DNA of 64,000 nucleotides from Eudromia elegans (lineage: Eukaryota > Chordata > Aves > Tinamiformes > Tinamidae): assembly GCA_003342815.1 (NCBI GenBank), contig PTEX01000472.1:64989-128988 (forward strand), read 5' to 3'. A program made the position numbers and the translations under genes. Of the stretch, positions 12,846 to 25,200 are shown piece after piece; position 1 is the stretch's first letter, and every line of letters begins with the position of its first letter. Under the pieces are notes generated by a model. It did not search any database, had not been told where the DNA came from, and saw only the letters and a list, made by a program, of their open reading frames with translations.

Positions 12846-14549
12846 CACAAACACTTTACCTGTACATCACAGTTACCGCTACAAATCAGGTAGAGAATAT
12901 TATACACAACTGGCTGCCACCAGCATGGAAAAAAAATAAAGCTAGCATACAACTATAAAAATGGATTATGGTTTCTACTTTTTTTTTGTCAGATACAGCA
13001 ATTGTTAGTTCTGCCACCCTTTAGAACATTTGCCACATCCAATGACAGTTAGTACATGGTCAGAAGCAGCTCATCAAGTGTAACCATCCAAATTCACTGC
13101 CATGCAGACAGACTAGAATACTGGGTGCTTAACTTCACCATTTTCACTGTAAAAGTCATAGATCTATCACTGAGAAAACTAATCCCTAAATTAATCACAA
13201 TCCTCATCTTAACTGAGACCTTCAGGCCACAGAATTACTTGCTGCAAACTTGATCAGCAGATGGACCATAATTTGTGTCATGAAGTTTTGGAGGAACAAT
13301 TCCTGTTAATAGAACATTTGCCTAAAATACTACATACATTCACCAAAAATTCAGATATAAATACCACAACTATTTGTGTAATTTCCTAGTAGAACAAATA
13401 ATCAGAATCCGCAGACCACATCTTTAGGCAGCTATTAATATACAAGTTCTTTCCATAGACAAAGTGTTCAAATCAAGTGTCAGACCAAAGAAAGCAGTTG
13501 TTTTCACTTTACTAAATCATTCAGAAGAAACAGTTCAATTTTATGCGTGGAAAATTCCTAAGATTCTTTAAAGCTCCCAACACAAAATTTAGTGATGTCA
13601 AGCATATTCACTAAGTATGTTGAAAATGGAGTAGATATATCACATCTTTTTTTCAGTTTTTTTTTTCTGGGATTACATATAACAAATACACTTTGTGGTT
13701 AAAGCACATTAGTAAATGGCATGGTAGTAGCCCAGGTGGCATTAGTCTGCTCACAATGCTTTAGCATCACATCTGAAGTTGAAAGGTATAAAAATGAGTC
13801 TTCTTTAAAATACGTCCTGCTCAAAACCAGACTTTAAGGCCCATGACAATAAAGTAATTTCTTCATTTTTTCAAGGAATTTTTAGCCTTTCCTTGACTGA
13901 GCTAGAAACTGAACAGTGTGGTTTGAAAAATCCTAATAGTACTTCAGCCTCTAAGTTCCAACCAATAGATAACTAATGCAAAAAACCAATCTCCTGAACT
14001 TTGAATCCAAACAAGACATGAGCCACATCATTAATGACCAGAACCTTTACAAATGATAGATATGTGCTCGAATTGTGCAAGACTGAATTAACAGCCTTTA
14101 ACAGGTTTGCAGTGAGGAGCCTGAAGTGTCTTTCAGTGACTAGTAACCGTTCTCTTCTCTGAAAGGCCACAAACTACAAGCAAAGAGATTAATCAGTTTG
14201 CAGCTTTGAAGGGCCTCCTCTTGCATTTGATTTCATGAACTCTCATCAGTGGAGTAATCTTCAAGGCAGTGATTTGAAACTATCCCATTCTTCAAGTATA
14301 CACACCTAAAATAGGAACTAGACCTTCATAGTATGCAGCAGCTTCCAATACGCGTTTAAGTGGGCAAACTGGAAACCCAGTTAAATTCAAAATTTCATCT
14401 TGCCTCACCCTACCACTAACCCTTTCTGCTATCTTCCCCAAACTACAGGACTCACCTCAAGTCAAAGCAACACAAACACCTCTCTCAGGAAAGTTTTGGT
14501 CCCTTCTCCCCCCACCTCAATGACTCCTCCCACCCCCATTTCCACCACA

Positions 14550-14580
14550 CCCCCCCATCCCTCATCCCTAACCCCCCCCC
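14550..14580 (-). other. G-quadruplex motif in PDPK1 3' UTR (mRNA strand)
   Basis: On the minus strand this reads as four or more G runs of at least three, with short loops TTA, ATGA and AT (G9-TTA-GGG-ATGA-GGG-AT-G6). This satisfies the canonical G3+N1-7 quadruplex pattern on the transcribed-sense strand of PDPK1. A weaker G-rich block follows the same orientation at about 14740-14785. Confidence 0.75.
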
Positions 14581-17268
14581 AAAAAAAAGAGGCAGTAGTT
14601 AAGGGAGACTCAAATTGAAACATTTAAGTTCTGAGGGGAAGGATGCCAGGATGCCAGTAGGGGAGATCCACGATGTTTTTTCCAAACCTTCCTCCTCACC
14701 TCCAAAAAAAAGGAAAAAAAAAACACCACCCACCATGCACACACACTTATCACACACACCCCCTCACACCACCACCCCCCCACTGACTAGAATACAGACA
14801 TCAATTTCAACTTCTGCAGCTTACTTCTGGGAAGATTTCTTTGGCTGAAAGTTTTTTGGGAGCAGGCAGGGGCAAAGAACAAATAGATAGAGGATTTTCT
14901 TTTAAGGTGTGAAAAGGGAAAGACAAGAAGTATTTTTTTATGGCAAGATGACTTCACATCTAAATGTTACAAAAATGTGTTCTATATTTCCACCTATTTA
15001 GCTGAAGTGAACATACCAATGGAGATCACTGTCTCCTACTGATGCCAAGGAATTCACTATTAGCTGAATTTTGCCAGAGATTTTTGGAAGCAATATTTTT
15101 GCACACTGAACAACTGCAATAGCATCATGAAGCTCCATAACTGTCAGACTTTCTAGTATGAAATTGGGAACGTCTTGACATCTCTACACCAAAGCCTAAA
15201 TTCAGAATATGTAGAATTCCCTCCAGTGAATCTACTTAGAGATGGAATTCAGCAGCTACAGAATAAAGGATAACACAATAGATTGAGAATGCATGTCATC
15301 TTAGTTATGATAACCGTAAGTTTAAAAAAAGGTGTACTGTGCTATTCAGATTTCACTGACAAGGAGTGTGCCTTCTATGTAGTGAAGTTTCTAATGATGG
15401 AAAGTGAATGGTCTGTTTTTCTCATCTCAGTCACTTTCAAGAAACCTTGGCTCCACTAACACTGCGCTCTGTAAACTAGTGACTGACTTGTCAAGCCTGT
15501 ATATATGGTAGGGTAACACAAAAGATGACTTCAAGAAAATATATTTTTTCTCTAAAGAAAAAAAGCAATTGCATTCTCCTTTAAAGACCAGAAGAGACTA
15601 AGAACTGAAGTGTCATCAAATTTAACCACACAACAACCTTTTAAGATCCACAATAAACCTCCCTTTCCCAGCACAAGTAAATCCATCATTCATTCATCTT
15701 CCGAGAAACGCTGATAAGCCAAAAACTAGCCTGTGAACTTTCTTAACGTTACAGTAGAATTTTTTTTTTTCTTTGGTGGAAGGAAAAACAATTTATAACA
15801 GACCTGACGAGGCACAGAGATAGTATCTGTAGAAGACTAATAGGTGTGATTTTTATACTTTTTTTATACTTTATACTTTAAAACAAGGAAGGAATGCCTT
15901 TGCCCATATCTGGGTCATCTCTCTCCACAACATTCACAAACACAGGTGTGTTGAAAACACCATTATGGAAGTAATTTTAGCATGCAGAAAATTATGCCTT
16001 TCCTACATTCTAAGAAATGAGTGACCACAAAAAAAACCCCACACCATTTAACTTGAGGATAAAGGAGACCGATATGAAAAATATTTTCATTTTATAGATA
16101 TGTCTTAAATACCACTTTCCCCTTTGTATCAACATTTTCTTTTTAATCTTCATCCATCCAGATTACTGTATGTGTCTAATATTTAAATTGCTTTAAACTT
16201 TGTTTTCAGCATTGCTAAAAGTCTGAAGTATTTTCCCAAAGAACAAAAATAGGATTATTTGTACATCTCATTATACAAAGAGACAAAAAAATTATTGTAT
16301 AAAGTTTTCACACTTCTTTCTCTACCCAGGTAAATAGGTTGGCCCCACTAATATGCACAATACATGCACATCCTGGAAAGAAAGCTTCTAGCCCTCATCT
16401 CCTGAAAAGGTGAAAAACTATTTACTACTTTAATAGTAACTTTTTTATACTAACTATTTAGCATTAGTTAAAAGCATGCTGTTAAGTTTATTGTCCCTTG
16501 ATTAAACACACGTATGCAAATTAAAATTAAAAGTTTAAAACTTTATATGCTTCAGAAGCCAACATTTCAATTTTAGAAAAACTTTCAGTGCCATGTTAAT
16601 TGTTTTACTTTCTCACAATCTTTATCATCAGAGTCTGTCTGCCAGGCACATACATCTGATTCATTCACATAATTAAAGTACCACATAAATCCTGCAACCA
16701 AAACTATATCAGGAGTTATGCAAGGGTGCAACTCACCTGGCTATAAAACGCCATATACCAGTAAGCAGGGGAACAGAGGGGAACAGAAGAGAAAATGAAG
16801 AGGTGGTGCTTAGGAGAAGCATGTAAAAGCTCCCTGATGAAATACAGTTTAATGATAATTTGACAGTCACAGAAAACTCCAGCCCCATAAAATGGAAGGT
16901 TGGTACATAATTTGGTGTGTGTGCGTGTGGATTTGTTTTAACCGATCTTAAGTGAAGCTGGTAATGCAAGGTCTATCCGCTAGTTTGCAGCAAAAATTTA
17001 GCTGAAGTGCACAAAAGCAGGTCTTCATTGCAATGATATGCATGTGGAAGCCTCAACAGAAGCACAAAGAGAGAGCAAAGCAACCCTGAATTCCAATAGG
17101 TTTTTGCTTTTTTAAAAAACAAACAAACAAACAAACAAGAACAGAGTATTTCAGACATATGCTTCCCCTTGAGATGGGTAATAGGTGGCTTGGTAAGATT
17201 CCTCTGATCGGCTGCACGTGGAGTTCTAGCAGCAAGTAGGGAGACTGGGAAATTTTGGATGAGCTTTA

Positions 17269-17376
17269 CTATTTAGCAGCATTCTGGTGGTATCTGTGCC
17301 GCCAAACTTCATGTATCTTTTTGCACCATTTATGAGCATTCCCACTTGGGTCCATCAGGTAATATGTCCTGTTTGG
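17269..17376 (-). CDS. PDPK1: PDPK1 coding exon 14 (C-terminus and stop)
   Basis: 108 bp ending with TAG at 17269-17271. It encodes [35 protein letters not shown]. The human protein ends with a slightly longer, different tail after RYQ, so the last few residues are divergent. Confidence 0.93.
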   Translation of the reverse strand, partial: PNRTYYLMDPSGNAHKWCKKIHEVWRHRYHQNAAK

Positions 17377-20300
17377 CTACAAGTGAACAACATTTCAATG
17401 AGCATTCCAAACACAGTTAAAACAAAAAGCAGCAACTATTCTGCATCCACCAATGATTATTTAGAAACAGAATTCAGAATCTTTTCAAAAGTTAAATTTA
17501 ATTACAACTATAAAACAGTATATATTAGTCACAAAAGGAGTCAATTTTTTAAAATTGAAATATATAATTGGTATACTTTTTGTGTAGCGTTGTGATCCAC
17601 TCTACACAAAAAAGGTTCTATTTCAAAAGTAATTCTTAAGAATTTCTCAGACCACAAAAATCCACTTAAAATCCCACTTTAATAAAACTTAACTTATTTC
17701 ATCTTATTTCATGGGTGAAAGAACTCACAATAATTTTCCAAGAATCTTCATGTAATCCATAAAAAAAATACATAGCCACTTACTGTGTGAACAAAAAAAG
17801 TCTTAAAATTCTTGGCTTCTGGGCGTAACTCTAAAGACCATGGAATTTCTCCTTTTAGGACTTTGTTGACAGGATCCACATAATACAGATGGGGCCCTTC
17901 CGTGAGCAACAATTGGCGTCGACGTGCAAACAACCCCTTAAGAGAGAAGTAAAAACAGCAATACAAAATGCATAGATTTAAAGTATAAAACTACTTTAAA
18001 AGAAAATGGTCATTTACAGTCTGTGGGGTATCTGAACTTATACCAAAACTCCTAAGATGAGGCTTACCATCAGATGGATCAGTTATTTATTGAGAAAAAT
18101 CTATCGACAGTAAACCAGCAAAATTAATGTGCTCAGTTTTACAGAAGAGACTTTGTTTGACATGGAAGGCAGGGGAAGATGTAAAAATCATAGACCCTTG
18201 AACTTAACAGAAAAAGAACTGAGAACCCTAAACTTAATAGAAAAATAACTGAAACAGCTAAAAGAATAGCTTGATTTTGGTACAATTTCTTTTGCTTTAT
18301 GTAAATGGCCTCCATGTTTTTTTCTTGCATCTGAGTGCATTAATACTATACAGCAATACACAAGTAGTATTTTAAGAAAGCATCTCCAAGTTATAATAAA
18401 ACAAAACTAGCTGTACAGTTATTTACACAGAATGAAGAAAAACAATATCTTTTCCAAAGATTCCTGTACAGAAACAGTCATGGCTTTGTGTAGAAAATAA
18501 GGAGGGAAGAGATTAACTTAGACGACAGACAACCTACATTTCTGTGAAGCTGACACAAACTAAGACTATTGTTGCTCCTATGCACCATATTACAGTTCAT
18601 ATCTGAAGCTGTTCTCATACCACCTTCTCTGCCTCTGTCAGGATACAGGCATTAATAGGATCCAGGAAAAACAAACAATTCAGTACAAGATTTGAGCTCC
18701 AAATATTAGCTATTCAGCCCAAATGCAGATATGCATCCTAAGTATCTAGTAGACTATCAGAAAAGGGGAAAGGGAGGGTGAAAGACTGCAGTTTTGAAGT
18801 GAAAGCACCAATAACACATTCACTTTTTGCCTGTTCTAAAAAAAGAGTATACCACAAATTGAAAGAGAAAGAAAAAAATATATTTACAGGAAATATATTT
18901 TTTATATATAGGACACTATGTCTTCTTTGACACTTGTAATTACATTAAACAAGGAAGTTTTAGAATAGATTCCACATTGATAGAGGAACTGTGAAAGAGA
19001 CAACTGAATTTTTCCTACATTTTAGCAAAATAAAAAAAATGGAGGATTAAAAAAAAGTCTTACCTTTCTTTTGTCTACTGGGCCCATTTTTAGGATTAAG
19101 TTATTTTCTACAAATTGATGCCTTAAAAGAAAGAATAACAATTATTACTCCACAAGTATTTCTTCTGGAGTACAGCCACCGATATTTTAACCATGTAGTT
19201 TTCCACGTCTCTCTAGTGGTTTCCTTTTCCTGCAGAGTCCTGAGCAGCTTTAATAGACTGATTTTATTCCATCCATATTCTTTCTTATTCCACCCTAAAC
19301 GGCTATTTTCTAAAAATTTGTGAGGAAAGTCACAAATGGGAAGATCTTCTCAAAACCAAAGAGAAATGTTACTGAGCATAAGATCTGGAGGTATTTTGGT
19401 TAGCTATCAACAGAATAGCTTCATTTAAAAAAAAAACAAAAAAAAACAAAAAAAAAACAACAAACCCAAAACAAAAACCACAAAACAAAACCAAAAAAAA
19501 AACCACACACACAAAAACACCAACTTTATCAACTGCATGAAAAACAGCCTAGTTCTAGGATGTTGCAGAGGGGCAGACTTCACAGCAATGGCACAGTGTT
19601 ACTTCTGCCTATTCTGTACACATACTCCATATCTTTCAGACCATGGAAAGGTCAAAAATATAATATTACTTTTTTATGCTACTACTTTAAAAATAGACAA
19701 CAAGAAAAGTCTAGTCGCTGTTAACTAGAAAATATCAAAATTCACAAAGAAAGTGAATCTAAGTGATTTTCCTCAATTCCTTACTTTGATGTAAATAAAT
19801 AACTAGATTCAAAGATCTTACCAAGGGTTTCCACCAGCTTGTTTTGCCAGAAGTAACCTCTTTTCATCTTCAGAAAACTGTAAATCCAGCTCAAAGGAAT
19901 TATTGTCAAGATCATGAATATATTGTTCAATGTTGCCTCCTGATGTCTGCAAAGGACTTGTTTCTGGGGCAGACAGGGAATGGGAAGAGGCAGAACCAGA
20001 AACTTGCATGCAACCAAATTGACTCAGGAGATTGTCATACTAAAGGAGGAAAAAAAATGGAAATTAGTGTGGCTTGCTTGCTTAGAAGTTTCTTTTGCTA
20101 CAATTACAGCCCCATTTAGTTTAAGACATTGAGGTGTTTCAGCACATTTCTGGGCATAAAGGCAGCCTGCTCTGTAGATGAGAGGTGCTTCAACTTTTGC
20201 CCAATAATTTTTTTTTTTGATTTCTGTTAATGGAATCTTTTCATTAAAATACAACCAATTGTAGTTTTAATGCAAATATTTGATAAAGTAATAATTTTGC

Positions 20301-22174
20301 TTAATGACAATTATGACAATCTTGAGTAGCAGAGCTGATTATAGCAAGAGACAAACATACATTTCCATAACAATCTTCATCATCCTCTGACATGGCAGGT
20401 AAGTATGCTGTGAGTTTTGGAGGGGTCTGAAGATGTAGATTCTCCCATGCAATGGATTCAAAGAAGGGATGAGCTTTAAGAGGCTCATATCCTCCCATTT
20501 CTTCACATCCTAATCTGCTGGTAGCATCCAGAACCTGAACAAATTAAAATTGTTAGTGTGCATAAGACACAAAAAAAAACCCCCAAAAAACAACACACCT
20601 CTTGAAAAAAGACTGAACACCATTCATATTTGTACTGCTACACACAAACTCTTAAGTTGGTCTTATTCAGTTAAACATACACGTACAGAATTTGAGGAGA
20701 GTGATTAAAATACAAGATGCCACTTGTTAGTATGCCTTGCAGACATCACTTGTGTTTAATCAGCTTGCACAGTTAGAAAAAGGGATATTGAGGGAGGCAG
20801 TGGAAAACACTACTTAGACTTTGTTTTGTTCATAACGATGAAATAAAAACCACAGATAAGGCCTAATGAAGCCTTCCTTTAAGGACGGTCTAGTACCACA
20901 TTCTGGTGATGCAAGACGGTTGTTGCAGCAGTAGAGGGTGCCGAAGACCAACTTCTCAAACACATTAAAAGAGCACAGTTCTCAGGATGTTGACACAACC
21001 TGAACCTCACCACTCAGTATGCACTAGATCGGCCAGAAAACTGGCATGGACACAGGAACAATTTACAAGGGCTGGGCTCATCACTATCCAGAGATGCAAA
21101 TCACATGAGTATTTTTTTCCCCCCAATGCTAATACAGCATACCATCCAGTTTCAAGAAGCCTAAAACCTGTCAAACTGCAAATTTATTTATTCATTTTAG
21201 TATCACTGCTACATCTGATTATTAACACACAACTTCACGACCGCCACCATGCCTATCTTATGTCAAACATTCACATGGACAGTAACTATTTGGCTGATAC
21301 AGTAATGAGACATGGATTCAGTGCTCTAAAATGCAAAACAAGTTGATTTGTATTTTGACAAACACCTCTCTCCATTGATATACAAAACACTTTTCAAGGG
21401 AGCATAATGCATTAAACAACTCACTAAGAAATAACCTGAGCATCATGAAAATCTGAATATTTTAATCTAAAATTTTGCAACTACTACACAGTATTTCAAA
21501 TAATTTGCTTCCACTTCCACAAGACATATTTCCTGTTCATGCTTTAGAATTCATATACAAAAATCTAAGTGCTGCTCAAGCATAGATAACAACTCCCCTA
21601 TGCAGTCATTAATGCTGAGTTGATCTTACTATATGGTTTGTGATAGTTGATAAAACTTTTAAAAAGGAACTACATGACATATTGAATGCACCCAGTGTCA
21701 TCAAATTGTTTGACATGAACAAATATTTACCAACAGCTTTTCTACAAGATCTTTTGCCTTGGGAAAAAATTTTTCTGGAAAATCATATTCCAACTTTATT
21801 ATCTTCTGGAATATAAGATACTCATTTCTGCAAAAGAGAAAGAAATAGCCCTAATTACTAAGATAAAAGAATCATAGCAAACTAATAATGTACAGGTTGG
21901 ATAAATATTAAATAGGAGATCTATAAGCTAAAAGTCAAGTTCCTATAAATCCATCTGGTATAGATAAGGGGAAGCAATCTTCTAAATATGAACCTGAAAG
22001 CATTAGATACTTTATTAATATTGGGAAAGGTTTAAACAGCTCAATATCCCCATTTGAAGCCAGTTTCCTTGATGGCATAAACCACACAGGCAATCTTAGG
22101 ATAAATTTAGCAATGCCTCCCAGAAACTCTAACTATATTTGTCTTTGCATTACTTCAGAAAGAAGAGTAAGGAG

Positions 22175-22253
<79 letters not shown>

Positions 22254-25200
22254 ATATATATATATATACACACATACCCCCCCCCCCAATCATATCACCA
22301 ATTAAAGCAAACATGTCAGTAACACAGAAAGTATACTACAGCAAGCTACACTCTAGAACTGAGAGTAAGGTAAATAGCACAAGTCAGCATATTCAGGTAA
22401 CTCTCTTACCCAGCTCTAAATGGAGGCAATCCAGCTACAAGCTGATATATTATACACCCCAGAGCCCATAGGTCAGAGCTTTGAAAAAAAAAAATATATA
22501 TATAGCAGTTAATATTTTTCTGTAACAAGCCTATAAACTATGCAAAAACGAATGCAAGTTTCTGCTACTTAGAACACAGCATAAATAAAGCAGACAGATC
22601 TTCCATTTAGGATAATTTCTTATCTCATTTCACTGCTTGACATTCCCACATTTATAGTATAGAATTCTATATTAAAGCCAGTTTATACACAACAGAATTA
22701 AAGGGATGATTTTTATTTTGATAGAACAGAAGTACTTTCTTGTTTATGCATGGGGAAGTGCAATTAAACTTCTCGGCACATACCACCTTCTCCTGGACGT
22801 ACCTAATACTATCTGTAGGACCTCAAAAGGTAAGAATTACCATGAAAACCAGCATTCAGACAAAGAAGAATACTTAGGAAGCATTACTCCTTACCTTACC
22901 AAGAAAAAAATATTTTATACTCCAAGATCTTTACAGTAAAACATGTTCTTTCTTTGAAATGCTAAATATTCTTCCATTTAATAGTGTTCTGATGGAAGTC
23001 AGTATAATTCACTGAAACGATATGGAGTCCTCACCTTTTACAGGCAGATTTCTCTGTCAGCAGTTCTGGAGAAACATACTGTGCTGTCCCTACAAATGAG
23101 TTTGCCCGCGCTGGGAAAAGAATTGGAAGAGGTAAGCAAATATATACTTATGGGGTAGACAAATGGTGGAAAGGGACAGGGAAAACTGTTGAAATTTATG
23201 TAATGTTATATAGAATTGACAGAATTTTTTCCCCTTTATTCCCTTCTCTTCTTTTCCCATCTCTTTCCTTCCCATTCCCAAAGCAAACTACTTGGACAAG
23301 CCAAATCAGTTTCTCATTGATAAGTACTGATAAAAAAGAAAGAAAAAACTACCAACACTAGCTTAACATATGCTAGTTAAAAAAAGGTATCACAAAGAAT
23401 ATTATCTTTCTAATATAACAGAATTATCCCATTGCCTGGATATTCAGGATCTGGAATCAATCAGGTGAACAATCTCTAAGTGCTGTTCAAGGACAGCAAC
23501 AGAGGCTGAAAGCCTGTATTCCTTTGAAATCTACTCTCTATTTCTACTCCATGTTATTCAAAAGCAATCAGATTTCACAAAGGAAAAGCAATTAAGCCCT
23601 CTGCTTCTTCCAGAGATGATTTGCAACATCAACTCTTTGCAATTGACACCAAGCAATGATGGAAACAAAAACAAAGAAAAAAACCTCAACTTTTTCATTT
23701 GAGGTACTTTGGTATTAACTAAGGCTTAAATACATAAGCACAGAGAAACAGTTTCCTGTTTCAGATAAGCCATAGTAACTATTTGTTTGGTTTGCAGTAG
23801 TTGAGGTCTCGGAGAAAACACCCAAAACCTCGTGGTTTCTTTGGCTATACCACTAATATTATTTCTTCTTACAATCTAAGCAGAATGAAAATTACTTTAA
23901 GATTCCTAAAATTTTTTTTTTTTTTTTTTGGGGGGGGAGGTGGAGGCGGGAAGGGAGTTAAGGGGCAATAAGGGTCAAAATTGTCTAGATTCATTTCACA
24001 TACATTTTGAGGAATCAATTCCTAATTACCTATGCCACATGATAAGAAGTGAATAACTGCATACCTTGTCTGCTATCTGCAGATAGAACTTTTGCTGTTC
24101 CAAAATCTGTTATCTGAATGTGCATATCTTCATTTAGCAAAATGTTCTCTGGCTTAAGGTCTCTGAAAAAGGTTTATTTTTTAAGACAAAAACATCACAT
24201 AAACTAACATTGCAAAACAGACTGAGTGGTTTATATATGTAATGCTGTCATAAAATACACATGTTCTATAAGCATTGTTATGCCATCTTGACTTGTAGTA
24301 GTCAAGATGCAAACTTATGTTAGCAGATTTTGCAAAGCTCATTCTCATCCTACCAAAAGGAAAAAAAAACCCCACAAACTGAAGCAATGAATAGTTAATC
24401 ACGAATAATTCATCACAAAGTGTAGTCAGCGTTTTGTTCACAATCCAAAAAGCAGTTATTCCGAAGCCCTAATTGGGTTTCTGACAGACTGGTATGGCAA
24501 TAAGATATTTTGGAATAACAGTGCAGAACTCCACTTAGTCAAACCAGGGCAAAAAGCAGTTAATTAAGCTAAATAGCTTTAACAGATGAATTAATGCATT
24601 AGATTACACTGTACAAGAATAATTACTTCATACTAATTTTCCCACAATTGACAGGCCCATTAAGGAGGAATTGGTATCCTGCCTTCTTAAGAAGGATATT
24701 TGGATGCTCATAAAGATCTAGAAGCTGGGGTCAGGCACAGCTCTTTTTAGTTCACCAATAACGAGGAGGGGGGGAAAAAAATCACTGCAAGTCCCAGGCT
24801 GCTTCCATTGACCACTGTACAGCATTATTTTCCTCAGATTCCATCTACCTCATGTTATTAGAAAACATTGAGTTGTGTGGTTGCAATCAGCACTAGGATT
24901 TAAAGATCTACAGACCAAAACAGAGAACTGTTGGAATTAAGTAATTAAGATAGCTACACCACAAAATAATCTTGTTCATTCTCATATACATCGTTTGTCA
25001 AAGTTTGAGACTGGCAGAAAGTCTATGAACAAAATAACCTTTTACCAGTTCTGTTCAGTGCATTTCTATATTTATCAGAAACACAGAACAGTTGGAAAGG
25101 ATGTTTGGATATCATCCGGTCCAATCTTTCTTTTCAAGGAGGGGCTACTGGAGCAGGCTTCTCAGGGAAGTGTCCATTTATGTTTCAATTATCTCCAATT

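Larger units (their letters stand above)
12310..17268 (-). other. PDPK1: Probable PDPK1 3' UTR
   Basis: AT-rich sequence from the PDPK1 stop codon to the candidate AATAAA, with no exon of another gene and no CR1 copy. It contains a long A run (U run in the mRNA) at 12735-12815, C-rich blocks that read as G-rich in the mRNA (14500-14590 and 14740-14785), and scattered AU-rich segments. Continuity of the transcript over this length is inferred from the known long 3' UTR of the gene, not shown directly. Confidence 0.55.
17377..20360 (-). other. PDPK1 introns between exons 14 and 10
   Basis: Intronic AT-rich sequence at 17377-17783, 17937-19063, 19122-19821 and 20040-20360. The only distinctive element is an A/C-rich low-complexity tract at about 19424-19515. 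No other exon or repeat family is recognised. Confidence 0.75.
20535..23034 (-). other. PDPK1 introns 7-9
   Basis: Introns flanking exons 8 and 9. Apart from the GA/TA microsatellite in intron 8, AT-rich sequence without recognisable features. Confidence 0.75.

Noticed and set aside
22113..22471. ORFs rich in Arg-Glu repeats
   Set aside because: Translations of the GA microsatellite.
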